From Synchiropus splendidus (taxonomy: Eukaryota > Chordata > Actinopteri > Syngnathiformes > Callionymidae): a stretch of DNA of 64,000 nt. The DNA lies in contig NC_071343.1 in NCBI RefSeq assembly GCF_027744825.2, positions 11,181,366 through 11,245,365 of the forward strand, in the 5' to 3' direction. This document shows positions 11,650 to 31,084 of the stretch, piece after piece. Position numbers and translations under genes: made by a program. Each line of letters starts with the position of its first letter. Position 1 is the stretch's first letter. The notes below the pieces were generated by a model, which had not been told where the DNA came from, did not search any database, and saw nothing but the letters and a program-made list of their open reading frames with translations.

Positions 11650-12114
11650 GGTCGGACTCGCAGGTGCAGGTCAGATATATAACAAACCAGTCTGATGCTG
11701 AAGTCTACGAACATGATGGGAGCCTTAGCTGTGACCCACCTGTTGATTCTGTCTGTTCCCTTTTGTTGGGTCCCTTTTTGTGTTTATGTAAGCATTTCTT
11801 TTACTCAGGCCCTTGACCCGTGCCGTACCCTCCTCCCCTTCCTCTTCCGTGCCCTCCTCCGCGTTCTTCTCCACGCTCTTCTCCACGCTCTTCTCCACGC
11901 TCTTCTTTGCGCTCTTCTTCGCGCCCTCCTCCATTGTGTCCTCCACGGCCTCCTCCACGGCCTCCTCCACGGCCTCCTCCACGGCCTCCTCCTCGGTCTC
12001 CACCATGGCGTCCTCCGCGCTCTCCTCCACGCCCTTCACCTGAAACACAGGAAAGTTTGCACAGAGAAGACAACAGGTGGGAGGGGATAACTCACTTTGC
12101 CCATCATTATCCAT
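11650..12114 (-). pseudogene. Cluster gene C: RGG-repeat PRR13-like copy with nonsense codon and decayed last exon
   Basis: The first exon is 12096-12114 (19 nt, MDNDGQ plus one base). The middle exon is 11740-12039 in the same phase. It encodes repeated RGGGRGG and REERGEE units in 12-bp steps, giving an Arg/Gly-rich protein. Aligned to gene D, the codon after Gly-Pro-Glu is TAA (11801-11803) where D has GAA; past it the Lys/His block KKCLHKHKKG stays open. The last exon near 11650-11675 keeps the homologue of the D-tail (CGAGTCCGAC), but the serine run is gone and the stop codon is replaced. A truncated 85-residue RGG protein could still be made. RGG repeats commonly bind RNA (general knowledge). 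I treat it as a decaying or truncated copy; the promoter and 5' UTR exon still look intact. Confidence 0.7.
11815..12020 (-). repeat. 12-bp coding repeat (GGRG / GEER units) in gene C
   Basis: Repeats of cctcctccacgg followed by ttctccacgctc on the plus strand encode alternating RGG and EERGE units. It is low complexity and open in several frames, so overlapping open frames on the other strand should be ignored. Confidence 0.85.
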
Positions 12115-12448
12115 CTTCAGGAGAGAGTCTCACTGACAAGTACGGATGAAGCCTGCAACACAGACGAGTGGCCCAGCAGATCAGAGCACATTCAGGACTA
12201 AACACACATCTTATTAATCCTTGTCTGCGTTCAACCAGCTTATAAACCCAACACTTACATCTTCATTCATCATCGAAGAGCATTATTGTGAGTCGTTCTC
12301 TTTGAAATTGTATGATGTACTGTAACATTTTTGTATTCACTACACCACTACATTTCTGTCATTTTGGCCAAGCCACTGTTCGTTTGAAATATGTTTCAAA
12401 TATTTTAATTGCTTATTTGTAATCCCTCCATCAACTGACACCATAGAT

Positions 12449-13690
12449 CAGTGATTCTTTCACACTACGGGTTTTGTCTCGGGTGGGTTTGAGTCCAACT
12501 CGCCCCCTGCTGTGCAGCCTCGCACCTCTGTGCCTCAGGTGATCTCCCTTTTTTCTCCTCCGCTGGCGGAGCTCTGAGCAAAATAGCTGGTTTGTGACCC
12601 ACGATGAAGCAGGTCTCAAGGAAGTTGTCATCAGCCACGCGACAACCTCCTTATTTCTCTGTCAGTTCTTATCACTACGAGTCGTCCTCACCTCTGAACT
12701 GAACTGATGACGGAGCTCCGACACGGCTGTAAGTGAATGTGGTGTTTCACAGCCAAAACTAAACATGAAAGAGTGTTGTCATGTTTGTTTTACAAGGAAA
12801 CCGCGTAAACAAGCTGCGTAATACGGGGCGTCTTGATCGGTCCACACTGCTCTCACAACACGTTGAACACAGTGGGAGAGATTACTGACGATCGAGAAGG
12901 TTTTAGTCACTGAAGTTCAGATGATCAGGTCAGAAATGATTAATGAACAGTCTGGTGATCTTCAGTAACTTGGGGAAAATCAGCGTCTTTCCTCTTCGCT
13001 GTGCTCATGCAGACAGCTGCGCTGCAGTGAGACCACAGCAGTGAAAACAGTTACTGTCGAGCGTGGCATTATTCATTTAAGCTCATATCTTGGACTTCTG
13101 AGCCGAGACAGAGACAGAACCCGTAGTGTGAAAGGACCCTTAAGCTTAGGGCCGAGGCCCATGTTTAGGCCGCAAGCACCTCCTCGAGGGCCACTAAAGG
13201 TCCTGGGCCGTGAGACACTTAGTTTTCATACATATGCCACATATGGTGGTAGCAGTGTGTCATTGAATTGACAGCTGCAAATTTTTGATAGTTACTAACT
13301 ATGGAGAGGTTCCTGAAAAGGAAAAAATATTAAAGAAAGTGCTGCCCACCCCCAACAGTAAGAACTGTTCATGAAGGCAAAAAATATATATATACTTTCA
13401 TTTGCACGTACGTCTTCTTTGGCGTTTATTTTGAAAAGAAAACATATTATTTTATTTTTATGATATTTAGACATCGTTTTATTGCATTTATTTTATTCAT
13501 GACATACATTTTTTTCCAATTATCTCAATGCATCAAATCAAATTTGACTTGCACCTGGTTCTGCTGCTGGTTGGACTTTTCAATGACAAATATCTTTGCA
13601 ATGATCACATGGTTCCATGTCATTTCACAAGGTTTTGCTTTGTTTACGTGCATTTAGATCAGATCACGTTATTGTACACAAATGAAACCT
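12449..13690. mobile_element. Nested transposable elements in the 5' intron of gene C
   Basis: An outer element starts cagtgattct at about 12449 and resumes at about 13145 (aggcccatgtttaggcc...). It resembles the copy at 23757-24398. Inside it is a second element with inverted ends: ttcacactacgggttttgtc near 12470 and its reverse complement near 13110-13132. The paralogous intron of gene D lacks the whole roughly 1.3 kb block, so both elements inserted after the C/D duplication. Superfamilies are not certain. Confidence 0.6.
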
Positions 13691-13874
13691 GCATTTTTCC
13701 GATACGAATGACAAACATGGGTAGCTTTAAGATAAGGTAAGATAAGAAAATCCTTTATTCATGCCACAGTGGGGAAATTTAGAGAGTCACAGCAGCACAG
13801 TACACATCAAAATAAACATTAAGCAGCCACATATTGCACCATTTAATAAAACGCGTTGTGTTGTCGTGACCTAC

Positions 13875-13943
13875 CTGAGTATTTGTGCTGGGACGCGCTG
13901 CTCTTGTGTGTCAGCCTTCGCTCGCGCATCCATTTGTTTTATG
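13875..13943 (-). promoter_or_regulatory. Core promoter and noncoding first exon of gene C
   Basis: The minus strand has a TATA-like CATAAAACAAATGG at about 13931-13944, then GATGCGCGAGCGAAGGCTG and an exon ending ATACTCAG at 13875 with donor GTAGGT. It is nearly the same as gene D, so the promoter was copied intact. Confidence 0.65.
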
Positions 13944-14439
13944 CACACACCTAGTGTAGGGTGGGTCCACAAATGCCATCAGTAATTTCGCCCAGAGCAA
14001 TTGAATAAATCAACAAAAAACGTTGCGGTGATGAAGTCGTAACAGACTCTGGCTGCCATCGCAGGGTGTTGTTGCAGTATTTCCACCCACTTTTGTTATG
14101 TGACATTGTCCTTGTCCTTGTGTACCAGGTCTGGTGTAATGTGTATCATGTACCAGGGTGTGGCCCACAGCACTCTTCCAACTCAAACACCTACACAGGG
14201 AAGGGCGTACATGCCGTACTGTCCAGACGCCTTTACCGCCTCAACTGGCTTCTCTGGAGCCACTCACATTTTTAACTGACTTGTTGACACCACAGCCAGA
14301 TTTAAGAACCTTCTTGACTTTTCTGAAAACATGAGAGCAGTCCACAGTGGTGGAAGAAGCACTGTAAGAGGTTACTCCAGTGAAAGCAAAGGTTTGTCTT
14401 GAGCTTTTGTACGTGCGTAACAGTCCATCACAAAAGTCA

Positions 14440-14995
14440 CCAAGGTTATGATAGGAAACAAAAACTAGCGAACTAACGAAAACTCATAAATCATTTGGGT
14501 TAAGTTGAAATAAAAATTAAAACCGTTTTTGTTTTTCCTATAATTTATAACTAACCGAAATTGCATTGTCTGTTGACAAAATTAATCAAAACTAACTAAA
14601 ATTATAGCATTTTGATTTATGTCATAAAGAAGCATTTTGAGATGATTTAAAATCACTTTATTCCGGCTCTCAGCAATGTGCGGCATGTCAAGTCCGTGCC
14701 GTCACCTTTGTGGACGGTTACCTGGCAACGCCGACTAGTGTGATGGTGGTAGTTGTGCAAAAGTGTCATCTTTCCAAACTTAATGCATTTTTTTTTTACA
14801 TGCTGTCTTTTGTTGAGTCTTTATTACCGACTATGTTTGTGACCTATTTCAATCTATAGTCTTGTTCAAATACCCCATATTGAAGGAAAAAAAAACAAAA
14901 CTATTAGAACTAAAACTATAAAAAAAAATAGTAATAAAAATAAATAAAAATGAAAACTAATGAAAAATTCCGAACTATTATACTGTAACCTTCAT
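14440..14995. repeat. AT-rich dispersed repeat with inverted ends
   Basis: Starts caaggttatgataggaaac and ends actattatactgtaacc, roughly inverted. A shorter relative lies at 17820-18070 in the paralogous flank of gene D, so it predates the duplication. A non-autonomous DNA element is likely; the family is not named. Confidence 0.45.
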
Positions 14996-15540
14996 CAAGT
15001 ATTCACCACTTTATTTGTTCGTTTTTCTCTGTTTCGATATCTACCACTAAAACTGTTCTCACACTCACAACCGTGGTTTTAATGCACCATTGTTGCTGCT
15101 GGGAAAAACAAAAGCAAGGCAGGTGGATTCTTGCCAAAACAGTCAATGGATGAACCGTTTTCACTTCTCCTCTCAACTCCTTTGGTCCCCTCCCATGAAT
15201 GCTTCACTCCTCCCCAGATATTTTTAGATCTGTGCCTTTAATTCCTTTTCTACACACCTTTAAATTGCAGTTGCTCAGGTGCAGCAGTGGCAGTTATGGA
15301 GGTTGTAGCTTCTGAGTGGATCTTGTTGAGATCCTCTCCTGTTCATTGGCAAGAAGGTGCAGCCTCCACAAATGTCAGAAATCTACATCTGTCAATCATC
15401 TTTTCAAAATAAAAACTCCAACCAACAAATAAACCCGAATTAGTCTACACACTCCGCAGTTCAAACTTTGTATATTTCACAGATACACTCCAGAATGAAA
15501 TGAAAACTACTTATCTGGAAAAGTGTTCGTTCAAAATCAT

Positions 15541-15638
15541 TGTTGCTCCCTCTTGTTGGAGGCTCCACGGCCTCCTAGACGTGGAAGTACGGCTTAACTC
15601 CAGGGTAAAGACTGGCAAAGCGCCCCAGCGTCCAGACT
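15541..15638 (-). pseudogene. Relic of the lss terminal exon
   Basis: The minus strand encodes [20 protein letters not shown] and then TAG (15575-15577), matching the last codons of lss exon 22 (18277-18340) with one residue change. The 3' UTR homology continues to about 15470, but the lss AATAAA is mutated here. Immediately upstream the homology jumps to lss intron 15 (about 21720-22210), so exons 16-21 and the start of exon 22 are deleted from this copy. It cannot make lanosterol synthase and marks the 3' part of a tandem duplication unit. Confidence 0.9.
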
Positions 15639-16227
15639 TTACCCCTGGTACTTGACCAAATCATCCTGTTCTTTTTCCACTTGTCATGCTGGGACTTTGT
15701 ATTTTTGCAAAGTGAGAACTTTTCTTGTTGTACTTATTGAAAAGAGAAAAAAATAAATATCTTTTAAGACGCCAACTTGTCTTTTAACATGCTTAGTTAA
15801 CAGGGAAAGCAAAATACATGCAAATAAACATTGAAACAGCAAAGAACCTGCTATTGAAAGAACCTGAAGCTGGAATAAGAATAGTTAAACAAAACCTTTA
15901 AAAAGGATGCAGAACAGACACAAGTGCACACACTCAACAAAAAACACCACATTCAACTGTAGGTGTAAAAACAAAATGTCATTTTTAGATGGAAGTAAAA
16001 TATGTCGAACTTAATTTTGTGCTGTCAGTTATGAAAAGTCACTATTGCAATGGGAGCAGCAGCACAAGTTAGGATGCTTCTTTATAGTGTGTTGTTAAAG
16101 GAAAAACAAGAATAACAATTGCTTCACAATATTGATTTCACTTGAGTTCCAAAACAATAAAAAGGTACATTTAAAGTGGGGAAAATAGGATTCCAATAAT
16201 ATAAAAGTAAGTACAAATTACATTAAT

Positions 16228-16251
16228 CAAAAAAAAAAAAAAAAAAAAAAA
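16228..16251. repeat. Poly(A) run
   Basis: A run of about 22 A at the unit-2 side of the duplication, close to the unit boundary. No retroelement could be tied to it. Confidence 0.7.
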
Positions 16252-16669
16252 ACACAGTATGCCAAATGATAAATAGAGTGTATAAACAGAAAAAAAAAAT
16301 GATTTAAACAGTGGTTTTAACTGTGCACAAAACTTGAAGAGTCTTAACTCAACCTTTACACAAAATGTCAAATGCAATATCAAAGTAAATAAATTAACAA
16401 ATTCAATAAAAGTTAAACAAGACATTAGAAAAACAAAAAGTTAAATAAAAATCAAATAAATAATCTGACAAATTAAAAGTAAAAAAAAAAAATGCAATGA
16501 GAATAAATTAAAAAAATAAAATAATGTTTAAACCTACTGGATGATCAGGCGAATATAGTGTCAGAGAAAAACAAGATGAGACTTGGTGTGACTGAACATT
16601 TTATTTTATGCCAATGGTACTTGAATCAGCTCAGCATGAATCACCATGGCCACTTCCTGTTGTGAAGAG

Positions 16670-17002
16670 CTAGTCGGACTCGCAGCTGCAGTCACTGCTG
16701 TCCGACTTGGATGACATGTAACAAGTCAGATGGTGAACTCTCTAAACATGATCCTGGACCCTGGGAGGTGACTCACCCCTTGACTCTCTTTGGGCCCTTT
16801 GTGGCAACCCTGGTGGTGGTGTCCCTTTTTGTGTTTATGTCGGCATTTCTTTTCCTCTGACCCTTGACCCTTGCCGGGCTCTCCTCCGCTCTCTCCTCCA
16901 CGCTCTTCTGAAACACAAGACACAGACGCTGTTGTCTTCTCTGTTTGCTCAGAGAAGGCAACAGGTGGGAGGGGCTAACTCACTTCCCCCGCCGTTATCC
17001 AT
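16670..17002 (-). CDS. Cluster gene D: Gly/Glu and Lys/His-rich PRR13-like protein, 61 aa
   Basis: Coding exons on the minus strand are 16984-17002 (19 nt, MDNGGG plus one base), 16777-16907 and 16670-16705. The middle exon runs from a Gly/Glu-rich start (ERGGESGGEPGKGQG) to EEKKCRHKHKKGHHHQG. The usual acceptor TCTTTCAG of genes A and B is replaced by ACATG. The nearest usable AG is six bases inside the old exon (TCATCCAAG/TCGG), which keeps phase 0 and gives a tail of SDSSDCSCESD. If that acceptor is used, the protein is intact but two to three residues shorter at the junction. A canonical-type polyA signal lies at about 16598-16605. It is the closest paralogue of gene C. No known domain beyond the PRR13-like plan; function unknown. 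Confidence 0.7.
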
Positions 17003-17331
17003 CTTCAGCTGCTCGCTCTGGAAGGAGAGAGTCTCACTGACAAGTACGGATGAATCCTGCAGCACAGATGAGTGGCTCAGCAGATTATTTTATATTATAT
17101 TAATCCCACATTATTCTCATCAAATGACATCAGAGATTTTTGCACCTGCATATTTCTGATACTAAAGACAAACACAAATAGCTTTAAGATAATGCAAGAT
17201 AAGATAATCCTATAGTCATACCACAGTGGGGAAATGTCTTCTTCCACAGCATCACACTAAACATCAAAATATGCATAAGGCAGCCACATATTGCCACAGT
17301 TTAAGGAACATTTTATGTTGTTGAGACCTAC

Positions 17332-17403
17332 CTGTGAGTATTTGTTCTGGGACGCGCTGCTCTTCTGTGCCAGCCTTCGCTCGCGCATCCTTTTATTTTA
17401 TGC
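17332..17403 (-). promoter_or_regulatory. Core promoter and noncoding first exon of gene D
   Basis: TATA-like CATAAAATAAAAGG at about 17390-17403, then GATGCGCGAGCGAAGGCTG and an exon ending ATACTCACAG at 17332 with donor GTAGGT. The match to the gene C promoter is close base for base. Confidence 0.65.
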
Positions 17404-18214
17404 ACACGCACTTGATGTAGATCAATAGGGCGGAGCTATGAATTCCATCCGTAATTTCGCCCAGAACAATTGAATAAATCAACAAAAAAAGGTCCTAGTG
17501 ATGAAGTCATAACAGACCATCGCAGACTTGTGAGATCTGTTGTTGCAGTTTAACAATATTTCCGCCTACTGTTGATAAATGTGTCTGGTGAGACACAAGT
17601 ATCTCTCATGTACCTGAGTCTGCCCCGCAGCATCGGTCCAACTCAAACACCTGCCCAGGGAACACCTGCCGAGGCGCCATTTTTAACTTTTTGACGCCAC
17701 TGTGTTGATGAAAATAACTTCGTAAATCTGACTTTTCTGAAAATCTGTAATTTATTTATTTATTAAAAAGCAAAGGTTTGCCTTGAGCTTTTGTACTGAC
17801 ATGAAGTCCATCTCAAAAGTCACCAAAGGTATTATAGTTAACAAAAACAAAAAACAAGAACAAGAACAAGAATTATAAATCATTTTCGTTTCCAGAAATA
17901 ATAATAAAACGGAAGTTTTTCATAAAACATAACTGTATGCATTGTCTGTTTACAAAACCAAACAAACTGTGTAGCGAAATTGTCCTTCTGAACTAACTGA
18001 ATGTGAAAGACAAAAATTCAAGACTAAATAAAAAAGAAAACTAATGAAAAATCCCAAACTATTATAACATAGAAGGTCACCAAGTATTCACCACTATATT
18101 AGTGTGTGCTGTTCATTTTCCTTTCTTTCAATATATTTCACAGATATTTGAATGTCTGCGCTCTTCTTCGGTTACACACCAGAATGAAATGAAGACTCCA
18201 GATCTGGAACAGTG
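17404..18214. other. Spacer between gene D promoter and lss 3' end
   Basis: No gene seen. It aligns with 13945-15520 of unit 1, but is about 750 bp shorter because unit 1 holds extra sequence at 15010-15470 (shared with the gene B flank) and a longer AT-rich repeat. Confidence 0.5.
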
Positions 18215-18220
18215 TTTATT
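18215..18220 (-). other. Polyadenylation signal of lss
   Basis: AATAAA on the minus strand 57 bases past the lss stop codon. The homologous hexamer beside the relic at 15541-15638 is mutated. Confidence 0.7.
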
Positions 18221-18276
18221 CAAATCTCTACAACAAGATCATTGTTGCTCCCTCTTGTTGGAGGCTCCACGGCCTC

Positions 18277-28282
<10,006 letters not shown>

Positions 28283-28913
28283 GACTGTGGCAGAGCTGAA
28301 ATCCGAACTTGAGCAGACGAATTGAATTCTTTTCACAAACGTAGAATTCCTCCCCCTTCTACTCATATCCTGGGAATTGTAGTGAACAACGGGAGATTTG
28401 CAAGAAGACGTCCGCGAGGTAACTACATTACCCAGAATCCTCGACCGTACCATCCGAGCGCCGCACGTCGTGGAGCGACATGAGCAGAGACGCAACTGTC
28501 CAATCACATTCAAGAAGGGCGTAGAAATGGGCGTATTCCTCCAGAGAGCCATCCAATCAGCACACTCGATATAGTACACGCTACTCGTGTAGCATTAAAA
28601 AAAAAAAGAGAATTGAAAACGCATGATTTAAATGTTCTCATTTTATTGTAAAACACAAAAAAAGTTAAAAATTTTGACTTTAACTTGAAAGAAAATTACT
28701 CAAACCTACAATTAATTGCACACCTCCATAAGTCTAAAGAAAAAGTTGGGCTGTAATTGTAAAAAAAGACATTTAATATTTAATAAAACTGGTCAACACT
28801 TGATCATGATTTCAAGTGTCAAACAATCCACGCAAATGAACTCAAGGTGACACATATGAGAATTAAAAACAGACTTTGGTAACAGAAATGTCGTCCATTG
28901 TTGACAGCAGATG
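28283..28913. other. lss promoter and mcm3ap 3' UTR
   Basis: A 630-bp spacer. Sequence next to the lss start (28283-28560) is CpG-richer and should be its promoter; no TATA box is evident. The half next to mcm3ap is AT-rich and should be its 3' UTR, both genes being on the minus strand. No extra gene seen. Confidence 0.55.
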
Positions 28914-31011
28914 TCAGTTGTCAACAATGCTGAGCATTCCACTGAGCTTCAGTCTGCAGGCCATCTCCTCCTGTTGACTTGATCGAATCTTCTGCTCCAG
29001 ATCATTCAGTTTCTGCATCATGGAAACTGGGGAACTTTTGAATGAGGTGTCTTTCTCGGGTAGGTCATCATGTGCTGCACTCTAAAAAACACATAAAAAA
29101 CACCCATAAAATCAGGTCAAAATTGAGTCACATGTTCATTGAGGAGATTCGCTGTTCAACATATTTGTTTTTTATGACTTAAAAAAAACTTTCCTTCAGA
29201 AATTACAGAGAAGAACAGATAAATTAAGATATTATGCCACAGAATTACATAAAGAAAGCTGAAATTTGTGTGAAAAATAATGTACCTCAGTGAATCTAGA
29301 ACCTCTGGACCTGGTCTCCCGCAAAGGCCTCAATACAGGGGACGTAGTCAGCAGTGTCGAGGACGGAAGGAAAAGAGATGCCGAGTAGTTCACCAGTGGT
29401 TCACCATCCAGCCAACGCTGCAGCTGATCCATTGTCCTGCAGAGAGAAACAGTTAAAGTCCAGCTGCTTTAAAACAACACATACTTCAGAACGGTTTTCA
29501 TTGTTTGTTAAGGATTGGTACCTTTTATTTTCCGCCTTCTCTTCCTTGATTTCCTGGAGGACTTTGTGAGCCAGAGCCTCATCTGGTGTGGGAGTGTGAG
29601 AGATGTCCAGCTGAGGTGATGGGGTCTCCAGAGACTCCAGGACACTATGGAAGAGTTTCTGCCTGAGGCGCTGCTGACTGGACGGAGTCGAGGCTTCAGG
29701 TTGGAGTCTAAGAAGGGATTATAATAAATAAAATAACATATTGAGAATCGATAATATAAAAACTTAATTCTAGTAGTGATGAAATGTCATTCATCCACAG
29801 TGCTTTTGACACATGTTCTCACCGTCGTCCCTCCAGTTGCTTCTCCTGATGGGTTTGTCTCACAGCTTTGGTCCACTCCTCAGGGGGACTGAAGTCATCT
29901 AAGGAGTCCGGCTGAAAGTAAACCAGGACCTCTCCGTCTTCTGTCACAGAACCTTTAAAATAACAGATGAAAGTTAGTCATCAGACTTTAATTTTACACT
30001 GTACAATGTTTACATTATACTGTGAATATACACAGAATATTAAAGTCAGTTTAAGTGTAAAAAAATATATACCGAAAACAGATTCAAAGAGCTGAGTTTT
30101 GTTAGTTTCAGGTGACCTTTTCAGGAGAGTATCTCACCTTGGCACACAGGCGGTTCAAGGATCTGCCACTCTTTCAGCTTGTGGTCGATGCAAACCTCCA
30201 CCACTTCCTCCCACGGGATCAGATTGAAGACATCATCCAGACCTTGGTCTTCATCCACCCAGTGATCCAACTCTCCTTGGTAGCGCTTGGCCACCTTCAA
30301 TCTGACTCTCTCCAGCAGGTTCTCAAGCCGACTGATGAGAAGAGGCTGGCTCTTGGGCGACGCCGGGATTTGCATGACATATTCAGAGATGGTGGCGCAG
30401 ACCTCGCTCCAAGACTCTAGAGAACAGAAAATGAGAAGCAGTTTTGATAAATTATTTGGTTCTTCATCTTTAAAAATGGTCGGAGAACTGTTCATCTGAC
30501 AGTTGAGTTTCAGGTTTAATTCTACATCACTGACCTGTTGTAAACTCATGCTTCCACTCGGGCAGCTGCAAACTGAGGATCCACTCCCGGAGCCATGCCA
30601 GGTGACGGGGAGAGTTCCAGCCCAGGTGAGGGACGAACTCTTTGTTATCCGGCAGGCAGAACTCGCTCGGCGGCCAAGACAGCCGGGAAAGCTCCGGAGA
30701 GGAGACCCCGTCTGCGATGTGCGCTAGGATGGAGTTGTACAGACGAGTGACTGGTGCAGGGTGCTGGGGCGGGAGACCTGCGGAAGCTCGCTCCTGACTG
30801 TGGCTGTACACTCTGGGACTCAGCTCTCGACTCAGACTGGCCTCTACAAGCTGTACCAAGGTCTGGCAGGCGAGCGTGACCTGTGGCGGCGCACGAGCCA
30901 ACAGCCAACGTACAGCATGACTCAGCTAAAAACACAACCAAGACACTGCATCAAAAATGATTTCTCTGTGACCAAAATAATGTGTTCAACCACATTTCAA
31001 AAGCACTACTT

Positions 31012-31084
<73 letters not shown>

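Larger units (their letters stand above)
10430..16145. repeat. Tandem duplication unit 1 (gene C plus truncated lss tail)
   Basis: Collinear with unit 2 (about 16145-22215): 3' flank, PRR13-like gene, shared promoter, spacer, lss terminal exon and lss intron 15. Landmarks include attccaataatataaaag (10482 and 16190), agacttggtgtg before the gene, the CGAGCGAAGG promoter, the lss tail, and ggatgcagaacagacacaag (about 15905 and 21978). Unit 1 carries later transposon insertions and a 3.4 kb deletion in its lss part. Confidence 0.8.

Noticed and set aside
11695..12149. Plus-strand Leu-, Ser- and Pro-Arg-rich open frames over gene C
   Set aside because: Shadows of the 12-bp RGG repeat. They lack the family splice plan and have no recognisable domain.
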